Origin: Ornithinimicrobium humiphilum
GTDB lineage: Bacteria > Actinomycetota > Actinomycetes > Actinomycetales > Dermatophilaceae
Reading direction: 5' to 3'
DNA length: 64,000 bases
Assembly: GCF_006716885.1 (NCBI RefSeq)
Contig: NZ_VFPU01000003.1
Span: 131,598 to 195,597 of the forward strand
Shown piece after piece: positions 1 to 8,074 of this stretch (its first letter is position 1; every line of letters starts with the position of its first letter). The notes below the pieces were generated by a model. The model was not told the DNA's origin and ran no database searches. It worked only from the letters and a program-made list of their open reading frames with translations. A program made the position numbers and the translations under genes.

Positions 1-166
1 AGCGCCCGGCCTGGGCACCGGTCCGCAGCGCCTCGTAGGTGATGCGGTCGGCCTCCGAGAGGAACCCCCTGGCCATCCGCCGGCGCCGGATCCAGAGCAG
101 CCCCTGCAGCAGGAGGAAGACGACGGCGACGAGCACCGCCGTGGGGAGGTGGAAGCCGTCCTGCAT
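1..166 (-). CDS. N-terminus of a membrane protein, possibly a sensor histidine kinase (cut by window edge)
   Basis: The gene starts at an ATG (166-164) and runs off the left edge after about 55 codons. The visible part has one hydrophobic segment (about residues 8-24), then an arginine-rich stop-transfer stretch and a soluble start containing EADRITYEALRTGAQAG. A short N-terminal anchor followed by an 'ERxTYxxLHTA'-like segment resembles the start of actinobacterial LytS-type sensor kinases, but the catalytic domain is outside the window. That identity is therefore inference. No strong ribosome-binding site is visible. Confidence 0.5.
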   Translation of the reverse strand, partial: MQDGFHLPTAVLVAVVFLLLQGLLWIRRRRMARGFLSEADRITYEALRTGAQAGR

Positions 167-270
167 GCCGACAACCTACCCAGGTGGCGCGCCGCGCGGC
201 GGGCCCGGAACGCGACGGACGAGGTGGTCGCCGCGGCGACCACCTCGTCCGGGCGGGGGGGGGTATGCCG

Positions 271-2358
271 TCAGTGCCGGTCGGCGGACCCGCTGGCCGC
301 GTGCGGCACGACGTCGACGAGCAGCACGGCCGCCAGCTCGTTGGCGGCCTGCCGGACCTGCGAGACGTCGACCGCCGCGTGTCGCTCGGCGACCGAGGGC
401 TCGATCCTGGTCAGCACCTCGGAGGGAGCGCGCTGGGCGACCGTGACCGCGAGGTCCTGGCGCAGGGCCTCGCTCAGCAGACCGCCGGGGCCGGCCGCAC
501 GACGTCCCAGCTCCACGGCATACCGCTCGGCGCGGGCGATCTCCTCGTCGTCGTCGCTGGTGAGCGTGAGCGCGGCCTGCTCGAGGAGGGCGACGCCCCG
601 CTCGAGGTCGCCGTCGCCCAGCTCGGTGACGGCCCGCGTGAGGAGCGGGCGCTCCGGCCGACCGGCCTGGGCGGCGAGGAGGGAGAGCTCCATGCCCAGG
701 ACGCGCTCGCGGGTGCGGGCGCCGATGTCACCCTGGCGCAGGCCGGGCGTGTAGTTCTCCGACGGGGCGCTCTGCGCCATGGTGTCGAGGTACTCGCGCT
801 GGGCCTCGTCCGGGGTGTGGACGGTGTCGCGCAGCGGGATGGCGCGGATCGCCAGGGTGGCGAGGAAGACCACGGCCAGGATCGGCAGGCCGAGCATGAA
901 CACGCTGTGCAGCTGGTCGGCCAGGCCGGAGCGGACGGCGACCAGCACCTCCGGCGGGAGGCCGGCGGTCGCGGACGGGTCGAGCGCGGCGCCCGCGCCC
1001 AGGTCGCCGAGCGCGTCGGCGCCCGCACCCTCCAGCATCTCCGGCGGGAGGTAGGAGGCGATGGCCTGCGCCATGCCGGAGGTCATGACCGAGCCGAAGA
1101 CCGCGATGCCGATGGTGTTGCCGACGTTGCGGAAGAACTGCAGCGCGGCGGTGCCGACGCCCAGGTCGGCGCGGGAGACGGCGTTCTGCACGACGAGCGT
1201 GTACTGCTGCATCGACAGGCCCAGACCGACACCCATGACGGCGATCGCCGAGGTGAGCTGCCAGCCGGAGGAGTCGACGCCGAGGCGGGTGAGCATCCAC
1301 AGGCCGACGGCGAGGATCGCGACGCCGAGGAGCATCAGCTCCTTGTAGCGGCCGGTCTTGGTGACCAGGAAGCCCGCGACGATGCCGATGACGATCATCC
1401 CGACCATCATCGGCATGAGGATGATGCCGGACTCGGTCGCGCCGACGCCGATGACGCCCTGGGCGAAGACCGGGATGTAGATGATCGAACCGAACATCAC
1501 CATGGCCAGGCCGAAGGAGGCGATGTTGGCCCAGGTGAAGATGCTGTTGCGGAAGAGGCCGAGGGGCAGCAACGGGTTCTCGGCGCGCAGCTCGACGGCG
1601 ACGAAGAGCCCCAGCAGGATCGTGCCGCCCACGAGCAGGCCGATGATCAGCGGCGAGTCCCAGGCGTAGGTAACGCCGCCGAAGGAGAAGGCGAGCAGCA
1701 GCGCGACGAGGGCGGGGGTCAGCGTGACGATGCCGAGGACGTCGATCTTGCCGCTGGTGGCGACCTGGTCGAGGTGCAGGAAGCGGGCGATGATGAAGAG
1801 CGCGATGACGCCGACCGGCAGCGCGGCGAAGAACAGCCAGCGCCAGCCGAAGTTGTCGGTGATCCAGCCGCCGGCGATCGGGCCGGCGACCGAGGTGACG
1901 CCGAAGACGGCGCCCATCAGGCCCTGGTACTTGCCGCGCTGACGCGCCGGGATGATGTCGCCGATGATCGTCTGCGACAGCGGCATGAGCGTGCCCATGC
2001 CGAGGCCCTGCACGGCGCGGCCCAGGACGAGCGTCCAGAAGTTGGGCGCCAGGCCCGAGATGATCGAGCCGATCATGAAGACGACGAGCCCACCGAGGTA
2101 GAACTCGCGGCGGCCGAAGATGTCGGAGAGCTTGCCGACGATCGGCACGACGATCGCCGAGACGAGCATCGCGGCGGTGGCGACCCAGCTGTAGTGGTCC
2201 ATGCCGCCGAGCTCGGCGACGATCCGCGGCATGGCCGGGCCGACGATGCCCTGGCTGATCGAGGCGACGAACATGCCGAGCATGAGGCCGACGAAGACGC
2301 GCCGGTGCTCGGGCGACAGGCTGTAGGGGGCGGGTTCGGTGGTTGTGGCGGTGCTCAA
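271..2358 (-). CDS. DHA2-family MFS drug:H+ antiporter with long C-terminal tail
   Basis: Predicted 14-helix multidrug efflux permease of the DHA2 (EmrB/QacA) branch, 695 residues. Motif A is visible after the second helix as GKLSDIFGRREF. Another recognisable stretch is GRAVQGLGMGTLMPLSQTI. Helices occupy about residues 20-505. The remaining roughly 185 residues are hydrophilic and probably helical, an unusually long tail for this family. The start is a TTG (2358) overlapping the TGA of the upstream MarR gene, so the two are translationally coupled. Export of a toxic compound sensed by the MarR protein is the likely role; the substrate cannot be told from sequence. Confidence 0.9.
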   Translation of the reverse strand: MSTATTTEPAPYSLSPEHRRVFVGLMLGMFVASISQGIVGPAMPRIVAELGGMDHYSWVATAAMLVSAIVVPIVGKLSDIFGRREFYLGGLVVFMIGSIISGLAPNFWTLVLGRAVQGLGMGTLMPLSQTIIGDIIPARQRGKYQGLMGAVFGVTSVAGPIAGGWITDNFGWRWLFFAALPVGVIALFIIARFLHLDQVATSGKIDVLGIVTLTPALVALLLAFSFGGVTYAWDSPLIIGLLVGGTILLGLFVAVELRAENPLLPLGLFRNSIFTWANIASFGLAMVMFGSIIYIPVFAQGVIGVGATESGIILMPMMVGMIVIGIVAGFLVTKTGRYKELMLLGVAILAVGLWMLTRLGVDSSGWQLTSAIAVMGVGLGLSMQQYTLVVQNAVSRADLGVGTAALQFFRNVGNTIGIAVFGSVMTSGMAQAIASYLPPEMLEGAGADALGDLGAGAALDPSATAGLPPEVLVAVRSGLADQLHSVFMLGLPILAVVFLATLAIRAIPLRDTVHTPDEAQREYLDTMAQSAPSENYTPGLRQGDIGARTRERVLGMELSLLAAQAGRPERPLLTRAVTELGDGDLERGVALLEQAALTLTSDDDEEIARAERYAVELGRRAAGPGGLLSEALRQDLAVTVAQRAPSEVLTRIEPSVAERHAAVDVSQVRQAANELAAVLLVDVVPHAASGSADRH

Positions 2359-2810
2359 GCGGTGGTCCTCCGGGAACGTTCGGCAGCCCAGCGGGCCTCG
2401 AGGGAGTCGGTCAGCTGGGAGAGAAGGCGGGCGAGGGCGAGGCGGTCGGCCTCGTCCCAGCCGTCGAGGGCGTCGGTCACGAGGGCCACGCGCCGCGCGC
2501 GCTCGCGCTCGACGGCGGCCCGACCGGCCTCGGTGGGGGTGACGAGGAAGGCCCGGCCGTCGGCCGGGTCGGGCTCGCGGGCGATGAGCCCGCGCTCGAC
2601 GAGGGAGCCGAGGCGTCGGCTCATCGTCGACGGGTCCAGGCCCTCGGCCCGGGCGAGGTCGCGCGAGCGGACGGGCTCGGCCTCCGCACCGGGGGCCGTG
2701 AGCCGCGCCAGGACGAGGTAGTCGGAGCGGGAGAGCTCCTCCCCCTGGAAGTCGTTGACGACGCGCGCGATCGAGGCGAGCGCCCGCGTCAGCTGGTCAG
2801 ATAGTTGCAT
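2355..2810 (-). CDS. MarR-family transcriptional regulator
   Basis: A 151-residue winged-helix repressor-type protein. The recognition part reads RDLARAEGLDPSTMSRRL followed by GLIAREPDPADGRAFLVT, the MarR wing with its DxRAxxVxLT-like signature. The ATG at 2810 was chosen because the helical dimerisation segment begins there and an AT-rich dyad overlaps it; longer in-frame extensions have no family resemblance. It is first in an operon with the DHA2 exporter (TTGA overlap) and probably represses both genes until a ligand binds. Confidence 0.9.
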   Translation of the reverse strand: MQLSDQLTRALASIARVVNDFQGEELSRSDYLVLARLTAPGAEAEPVRSRDLARAEGLDPSTMSRRLGSLVERGLIAREPDPADGRAFLVTPTEAGRAAVERERARRVALVTDALDGWDEADRLALARLLSQLTDSLEARWAAERSRRTTA

Positions 2811-2824
2811 GATACAAACATCAT
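2805..2824. promoter_or_regulatory. Candidate MarR operator
   Basis: In an otherwise very GC-rich region there is an AT-rich stretch with two overlapping dyads: TTGCATGATACAA (2805-2817, near-palindromic) and ATGAT-N6-ATCAT (2809-2824, perfect arms). It overlaps the ATG of the marR gene, a common place for an autorepressor site. Use by this regulator is inference. Confidence 0.55.
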
Positions 2825-2963
2825 ACGCTCGTCCGGGTGGTTCTCTTCCCCCATCGGTCGTGGGGCTCCCGATGACTTTCCGGACGGGTCCGGGTCGGAC
2901 CTCGTGACGGCGCTCCCGGGCTCCCGGGGTGACGCGTCGCAGAGCTCGAGAGGACCCGCCACC

Positions 2964-3452
2964 GTGCCCCAGCACCAGCTGCTGTTCGTCAACCTCCCCG
3001 TCGCCGACCTGGCCCGCAGCCGGGCGTTCTTCACCCAGCTCGGCTACCGCTTCGACGAGGACTTCTGCGACGGGGAGTCGCTGTGCCTGCGGCTGGGGCC
3101 GGCGCACTTCGCCATGCTGCTGCGGGCCGACCTCTTCGCGGGCTTCCACGACCAGCCGACCGCGCCGCCCGGGGCGGTGGAGTCGGTGCTATGCCTGACC
3201 GCCGACTCGCGGGAGCAGGTCGACGCGCTCGTCGACCGCGCGGTGCTCGCCGGCGGCCGGGACGTGCGGCGTTCGGACCTGGGCTTTCTCTACGGGCGCT
3301 CCTACAGCGACCTCGACGGCCACGTCTGGGAGGTGATGTGGATGGATCCCGACCCCCTCAGGGGTGGCGCGGCGGACGGGGCCGGTGCGAGGGTGGAGAA
3401 CGGCACGAGAGCCGGAGGGGTCGTGCCCCGACTCGATGAGGAGATGCGATGA
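2964..3452 (+). CDS. VOC (glyoxalase/bleomycin-resistance superfamily) protein
   Basis: A 162-residue protein with the VOC fold signature: an N-terminal LLFVNLPVADLARSRAFFTQLGY strand-helix pair and a C-terminal YSDLDGHVWEVMWMD segment. A GTG at 2964 is preferred because the fold begins immediately after it; the frame is open further upstream but without resemblance. The stop overlaps the ATG of the downstream sigma factor (ATGA at 3449-3452), so the two are probably co-translated. Metal-binding chemistry is not assignable; members include dioxygenases, isomerases and binding proteins. Confidence 0.82.
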   Translation: MPQHQLLFVNLPVADLARSRAFFTQLGYRFDEDFCDGESLCLRLGPAHFAMLLRADLFAGFHDQPTAPPGAVESVLCLTADSREQVDALVDRAVLAGGRDVRRSDLGFLYGRSYSDLDGHVWEVMWMDPDPLRGGAADGAGARVENGTRAGGVVPRLDEEMR

Positions 3453-4453
3453 CCGTCGCCGAGCACCCCACCACCACCGCCGCGACCGACGGCACGTTCG
3501 AGGAGCTGACCGCGCCGCTGCGCGGCGAGCTGCTCGCGCACTGCTACCGGATGCTGGGCTCCGCGGGCGAGGCGGAGGACATGGTGCAGGAGACCTACCT
3601 GCGTGCCTGGAAGGCCTTCCACTCCTTCGAGGGCCGCTCCTCGGTGCGCACCTGGATGTACACGATCGCCACCAACACCTGCCTGACCGCGCTCAAGCGG
3701 CAGTCGAGGCGGCCGCTGCCGAGCGGGCTCGGCCAGCCCCCCGGCGACCCGCGCGTCCCGGTCGTGGAGGACCGCTCCCGCGACTGGCTCGAGCCGCTGC
3801 CCGACCGGCTGGTCTGGGGCGAGGCGCAGCCGGACCCGGCCGACGCGGCCGTCGCCAGCGAGGGCGTGCAGCTCGCGGTCGTCGCGGCGCTGCAGGACCT
3901 GCCGCCGCGCCAGCGCGCCGCCCTCGTGCTGCGCGACGTGCTCCAGCTCTCCGCGGCCGAGACCGCCGAGGCGCTGGGCTGCTCGGTCGCCGCCGCCAAC
4001 TCCGCGCTCCAGCGCGCCCGCGCGACGCTCGGCGACGGGGTCAGCCGCGCCGGCCGCCGGGTGCACGAGCTCACCGAGGACGAGCGGGCGGTCTTCGCCG
4101 CCTTCTGCGAGGCCTTGGAGAGGTATGACGTGCCCGCGGTCGTCGCGGTGATGGCCGACCAGGCGCAGTGGCAGATGCCGCCCTTCGACCGCTACTACCT
4201 GGGCCGCCAGGCGATCGCCGACCTCATCTCGACGCAGTGCCCGGCCTCGGGACCGCGCGACCTGCTCATGCTGCCGACGGTCTCCAACGGCCAGCCCGCG
4301 GCGGGGATGTACTTCCGCGGCGAGGACGGCGTCCACCGCCCCTTCCAGCTCGTCGTGCTCGACATCGTCGACGGGGTCGTGACGTCGGTCGTGGGCTTCT
4401 TCTCCGAGGAGGCGTTCGCCCAGGCGGGGCTGCCGGCGGAGGTCCGGCGCTGA
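3449..4453 (+). CDS. ECF sigma factor with C-terminal SnoaL/NTF2-like domain (SigG/SigX5-like)
   Basis: A 334-residue extracytoplasmic-function sigma factor. Region 2 spans about residues 20-90 (HCYRMLGSAGEAEDMVQETY, then SVRTWMYTIATNTCL). Region 4 spans about 145-200 (LPPRQRAALVLRDVLQLSAAETAEALG, then SVAAANSALQRAR). About 120 residues follow with the character of a SnoaL/NTF2-like domain, the architecture of SigG/SigJ-like ECF groups, which do not use a classical membrane anti-sigma factor. No anti-sigma gene is adjacent. The coupled VOC gene upstream suggests a small-molecule stress link, which is inference. Confidence 0.9.
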   Translation: MTVAEHPTTTAATDGTFEELTAPLRGELLAHCYRMLGSAGEAEDMVQETYLRAWKAFHSFEGRSSVRTWMYTIATNTCLTALKRQSRRPLPSGLGQPPGDPRVPVVEDRSRDWLEPLPDRLVWGEAQPDPADAAVASEGVQLAVVAALQDLPPRQRAALVLRDVLQLSAAETAEALGCSVAAANSALQRARATLGDGVSRAGRRVHELTEDERAVFAAFCEALERYDVPAVVAVMADQAQWQMPPFDRYYLGRQAIADLISTQCPASGPRDLLMLPTVSNGQPAAGMYFRGEDGVHRPFQLVVLDIVDGVVTSVVGFFSEEAFAQAGLPAEVRR

Positions 4454-4499
4454 CAGGTTGGTGACGTGCGGGGGGCGGCCGGGCCGCTCCATGCCTTCC

Positions 4500-4570
4500 C
4501 TGCGAGTGCACCGGTTGTGTCGCCAGATCCTAAGAAGTGGAGATCGTCGACGTATGCGGTGCACTCGCAG
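4500..4570. repeat. 14-bp perfect inverted repeat flanking a 43-bp insert
   Basis: CTGCGAGTGCACCG (4500-4513) is repeated in perfect inverted orientation as CGGTGCACTCGCAG (4557-4570). The 43 bases between are less GC-rich than the surroundings. It lies in the 177-bp gap between the convergent sigma factor and DUF5701 genes. It could be a long-loop terminator, a structured RNA or a trace of a small non-autonomous element; nothing in the sequence decides. Confidence 0.6.
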
Positions 4571-4630
4571 CGGTCGTGATCCGGGCCTGACGTCCTCAGC
4601 TGCCGAACGCACTCACCGAGAGGTCTGCCG

Positions 4631-5293
4631 TCAGCCGGCGCGGCCGGCCACGGACGCGATCCCGAGCCAGGTGTGGTGATTGCCGGCCCAGCACCAGCCG
4701 AGCTTGGGGGCTCCCCTGCGGTCGCGGCCGTCGCGGCCGGTGCCGTTGCTGATCCAGAGCGCGGGGACGCGGCTGTCGAGCGTGCCGGGGCGACGGCCGG
4801 GCCTGCGCGAGCCGGTCGTCATGAAGCACCGGTTGCGCTCGAGCACCTCGGGCACCTGCAGGGCCCAGGCCACGCCCTCGGCCGCGGTCATCCGGCTGCG
4901 GCCACGGGCGGCGATCTCGGGGTCGACGTCGTTCGGGCTGCGGTTGGCGTACTCGTCGCCGCGCTGCGGGTCGATCACCGCGTAGAGGTCGGCGTCGGGC
5001 ACGTCGACGCCCTCGACCGGGCCGAACTCCGCCAGGTCGGTCAGATCCTCGACGACGAAACCGGGCTTGTCGCCGAGCCGGAGCAGCGGCACGAGCTCGG
5101 CCAGCGGGACCAGCCGCGGGGAGACGACGAGGAGGTCGCCCGCGAGCCCGTCCGGCAGCGGCGGCACGTCGAGGCCGAGCCCGACAAGGCGGGCGTGCTG
5201 CTCGGCGAGCGGCGGGGGCCCCGCGGCCGGACCGGTCGAGCCGGTGACGTCGGCGGGCGAGGAAGTGGGATCGGCGGGCAGGGAAGCGGGCAT
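4631..5293 (-). CDS. DUF5701 family protein
   Basis: A 220-residue protein of unknown function matching the actinobacterial DUF5701 pattern: a central GDKPGFVVEDLTDLAEFGPV-type segment, then ADLYAVIDPQRGDEYANRSP, EVLERNRCFM, VPALWIS and a C-terminal GAPKLGWCWAGNHHTWLGIA. The first 35 residues are proline- and alanine-rich and probably disordered. The ATG at 5293 has a strong AGGAGG about 7 bases upstream. It is a single gene, convergent with the sigma factor. No reaction is known for the family. Confidence 0.85.
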   Translation of the reverse strand: MPASLPADPTSSPADVTGSTGPAAGPPPLAEQHARLVGLGLDVPPLPDGLAGDLLVVSPRLVPLAELVPLLRLGDKPGFVVEDLTDLAEFGPVEGVDVPDADLYAVIDPQRGDEYANRSPNDVDPEIAARGRSRMTAAEGVAWALQVPEVLERNRCFMTTGSRRPGRRPGTLDSRVPALWISNGTGRDGRDRRGAPKLGWCWAGNHHTWLGIASVAGRAG

Positions 5294-5424
5294 CGGTGTC
5301 CTCCTGTCGTGGGGGCCGTCACAACGCTGCGACCTGGCGGAGCATTCCCACCGGGTACCGGGCCACCGGGCCGCTGCCGACGACCCCGGGGTCGACACCG
5401 AACGCCGGCGCCTACCCGCCCGCC

Positions 5425-6288
5425 TCAGAAGACCGGCTTGCCGCCCGTCACCCCGAGCACCGTGCCCGAGACGTAGCTCGCCTCGTCGGAGGCGAGGAAG
5501 ACGTAGGCCGCCGCGACCTCGACCGGGTGCCCGGCCCGCCCGAGCGGCACGTCGGAGCCGAAGCCCTCGACCTTGTCGGGCGCCATGGTGGACGGGATGA
5601 GCGGGGTCCAGATCGGGCCGGGCGCGACCGCGTTGACCCGGACGCCGCGCGGGCCGAGCTCGGCGGCGAGGTTGACGACGAGGTTGTTGAGCGCCGCCTT
5701 GGTCGCGGCGTAGTCGAGCAGGTGGTCCGAGGGCGAGTAGGCCTGGACCGAGGTGGTGACGACGACGCAGCCGCCGCTCTTCTCCAGCTCCCCGGCCAGC
5801 TCGCGCACCAGCCAGAAGGGCGAGAAGACGTTGGTCGCGAAGGTGCGCTCGACCTGCTCCGGCGGGAACTCCTCGAGGTGGTCGTGGGTCATCTGGTAGG
5901 CCGCGTTGGCGACGAGGACGTCGAGCCCGCCGAGCGCCGCGACCGCGTCCTGCGCGAGCTGCCGGTTGGCGTCGTAGCCGCGCAGGTCGACGGGGAAGAG
6001 CGTGCAGCTGCCGCCCGCCTCCTCGACCAGTTCCTTGGTGCGCTGCGCGTCCTCGGCCTCCTCGGGAAGGTGCGCGACGGCGACGGAGGCGCCCTCCTTG
6101 GCGAAGGTCAGCGCCACCGCCCGGCCGATGCCCGAGTCACCGCCCGTGATGAGCGCGCGCTTCCCGGTCAGCCGGTCGCGCCCGGTCCACGACTCCTCGC
6201 CGTGGTCGGGCGCCGGGTCGAGCTCGGCGACGGTGCCCGGCCACGTCTGCTCCTGGGCCGGGATCGAGGTCAGGTCGGGACGGGACAT
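5425..6288 (-). CDS. SDR-family NAD(P)-dependent oxidoreductase
   Basis: A classical short-chain dehydrogenase of 287 residues. The Rossmann motif ITGGDSGIGRAVAL is at about residues 47-60, followed by NAAYQ (NAG-like motif) and the Ser-Tyr-Lys catalytic set in VVTTSVQAYSPSDHLLDYAATKAAL. An N-terminal extension of about 40 residues rich in Pro/Gln, with DRLTGKRALITGG, places it with the YghA/YhdF-like stress-associated SDRs. The C-terminus is ASYVSGTVLGVTGG. The alcohol or aldehyde substrate is unknown. Confidence 0.9.
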   Translation of the reverse strand: MSRPDLTSIPAQEQTWPGTVAELDPAPDHGEESWTGRDRLTGKRALITGGDSGIGRAVALTFAKEGASVAVAHLPEEAEDAQRTKELVEEAGGSCTLFPVDLRGYDANRQLAQDAVAALGGLDVLVANAAYQMTHDHLEEFPPEQVERTFATNVFSPFWLVRELAGELEKSGGCVVVTTSVQAYSPSDHLLDYAATKAALNNLVVNLAAELGPRGVRVNAVAPGPIWTPLIPSTMAPDKVEGFGSDVPLGRAGHPVEVAAAYVFLASDEASYVSGTVLGVTGGKPVF

Positions 6289-6410
6289 GGCGAGCTCCTG
6301 CGGTCGGGGTGCGGGGTCCCTCTCGACGGTATGGAGTGTCCGCACGGCCCGCGCGCCGAAGCCGCCCGCCCGCTGGACCGACGCCCAGGGCGACGCCACC
6401 GGCGCGTCGC

Positions 6411-7193
6411 TCAGCCCTCGAGCACCAGCCGCAGCGCCGCGTGGTCGGTCAGCCCGGCCTCGCGCGGAGCCTGGTGCAGGTCGCAGGCCACGACGCGCGG
6501 CACCAGGTCGGGTGTGACGAAGGCGTGGTCGTAGCGGCAGCCGACCCCGCTGTGGTCGACCCAGCTGACCTCGGTCGAGGCCGGGTGCCGGAGCCGGAAG
6601 GCGTCGACCAGGCCGTGCCGCCCCTCCAGCCCGGCCAGCAGCTCCGTCTCCTCGAGCAGGACGTGCGGGAGCGGGTCGTCGTGCAGCGGGTCGACGAGAT
6701 TGAGGTCCCCGACCACGACGCCCGGCGCGTCAGGATCCACCGAACGCCAGGCCGGCAGCCACGCGTCGAGGGCCGCCAGCCACTCCCGCTTCCGCCGCCG
6801 CTGCGTGGCCGAGGAGTAGCGGACCGGGTCGCTGGCAGCCCCGTAGACGCCGAGCACCCGCAGCACCTCACCACCCCCGTCGGTCACGCGCAGCGGCAGC
6901 ACCCGTCCCGGCAGCACGGACGGCCCCGGCAGCTCCTCGACCTCCGCGACCAGGTCCGGCCGTCGCGTCACGACCATGACCCCCCGGCCCCCGGCCGAGG
7001 CCCGGTCGGTGACGTGCACGCCATGCCCGGCGGCACGGCATACCTGCGCGAGCAGCCGGGTCCCCTCCCCACCCGAGGTCTCGGTGAGCACCCAGACGTC
7101 GTCCTCGTCGGGCCACAGCAGCTCGAGGACCCCGCGCGCCCGCTCGCGCGTCGGCGCGGCGACGTTGAGGGCGAGCAGGGAGCGCACCGGCAT
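6411..7193 (-). CDS. Endonuclease/exonuclease/phosphatase (EEP) family protein
   Basis: A 260-residue EEP-fold hydrolase. Visible family landmarks are the N-terminal LALNV strand, a glutamate in VWVLTET, the catalytic VVVGDLNLVDP motif at about residues 165-175, and a C-terminal LTDHAALRLVL with the His that ends the EEP active site. The family hydrolyses phosphodiesters or phosphomonoesters with Mg2+. There is no signal peptide, so it is probably cytosolic. No neighbour indicates a substrate. Confidence 0.8.
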   Translation of the reverse strand: MPVRSLLALNVAAPTRERARGVLELLWPDEDDVWVLTETSGGEGTRLLAQVCRAAGHGVHVTDRASAGGRGVMVVTRRPDLVAEVEELPGPSVLPGRVLPLRVTDGGGEVLRVLGVYGAASDPVRYSSATQRRRKREWLAALDAWLPAWRSVDPDAPGVVVGDLNLVDPLHDDPLPHVLLEETELLAGLEGRHGLVDAFRLRHPASTEVSWVDHSGVGCRYDHAFVTPDLVPRVVACDLHQAPREAGLTDHAALRLVLEG

Positions 7194-7305
7194 GCCCGGA
7201 TGCTACGCAGGGCGCGCCGACCGCGCCCCCGGTATGACGTGCCCACCCGCAGGTGCAGACCCCGGGTGGATCCGCGGCGCGGGTGGTCGGGACGACGGTA
7301 GGGGC

Positions 7306-7506
7306 ATGACGATCTTCCAGCTCCTGCTCGACCTCGCCGTCCTCGCCGGCATCGCGCTCTTCGGCCTCCTCGCGGTCGTGCCGCTGTGGCTCGACCGCGA
7401 CGCCGCGGAGGGTCAGTGCTTCGGCGACACCCAGCGCCAGCCGCGCGGCGGCTTTCCGGCGTCGGGGCCCATCTCGCGCACGATGACGTCGCCCATGAGC
7501 GTGTAG
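7306..7506 (+). CDS. Possible small membrane protein (66 aa)
   Basis: A short frame from ATG 7306 encodes a convincing hydrophobic segment (FQLLLDLAVLAGIALFGLLA) followed by a charged tail. Its last 94 bases overlap the 3' end of the opposite-strand LiaF-like gene, and the tail there looks like antisense readthrough. The N-terminal half is plausible as a single-pass membrane peptide, but no clear ribosome-binding site precedes it. Low confidence. Confidence 0.3.
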   Translation: MTIFQLLLDLAVLAGIALFGLLAVVPLWLDRDAAEGQCFGDTQRQPRGGFPASGPISRTMTSPMSV

Positions 7507-8015
7507 CCGCGCACGACCAGCCGCGCGCCGGTGGGCGCCGTCTGGTGACGCGGGTCGGTCTCGGTCTTGACGTCGCCGAGCAGCGTGCCGCCGCTGACGA
7601 CCACCTCGGTGCCCGGCGGCACGACGATCTTGACGTCGCCCATGAGCGACCAGGTCTCGACCTCGAGCGTCTCGCCCGGCTGGATGACCTCGCGCAGGTC
7701 GAGCTTGAGGTCGCCCATGAGCTGCAGCGCGTTGGTCTTGCGGGCGGCCTGCCAGCGACCGGTGCGCACGATGTCGCCGAGGAAGGCGACGAGCGGGTCG
7801 GTCTTCTCGATCCGGGCCGGCGGCTGGGCGGCACCCGCGCGGTAGGGCGGCAGCACCTCGCCGGCGAGCGGCACCACCTCGGGCATGCCGGTGCCCGTCC
7901 CGGCGCTGCCGGGCGTGGGCAGCGGCGGCGGGGGCGGCGTCGGCTCCGTCGGGTAGCCGAGCTCGCTGGGGCCGGCCCACTCCGGACCCTGCTGTCCACC
8001 GGGCTGGTTCGTCAT
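7413..8015 (-). CDS. LiaF-like (cell-wall-active antibiotic response) C-terminal domain protein
   Basis: A 200-residue protein. The N-terminal 55 residues are proline/glycine-rich and disordered. The C-terminal half repeats the beta-helical pattern of LiaF/DUF2154-type domains: LMGDLKLDLREVIQPGETLE, LMGDVKIVVPPGTEVVV, LLGDVKTET and LMGDVIVRE. In other actinobacteria such domains follow DUF1707 or PspC segments, but here no membrane anchor is present. The ATG at 8015 is preceded by GGGAGG at unusually short spacing; an in-frame GTG at 8024 is an alternative. Confidence 0.72.
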   Translation of the reverse strand: MTNQPGGQQGPEWAGPSELGYPTEPTPPPPPLPTPGSAGTGTGMPEVVPLAGEVLPPYRAGAAQPPARIEKTDPLVAFLGDIVRTGRWQAARKTNALQLMGDLKLDLREVIQPGETLEVETWSLMGDVKIVVPPGTEVVVSGGTLLGDVKTETDPRHQTAPTGARLVVRGYTLMGDVIVREMGPDAGKPPRGWRWVSPKH

Positions 8016-8074
8016 ACCTCCCACCGTAACCGCCCGGCCGCCACGGCGTGCGGGGCCCGACCTACTGTTGCGGG

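Noticed and set aside
184..2721. A very long open frame (845 codons) antisense to the exporter and MarR genes
   Set aside because: Its sequence is dominated by Asp, Arg, Gly and His from the complement of Ala/Leu/Val-rich membrane codons, has no domain, and the other strand encodes a complete transporter.
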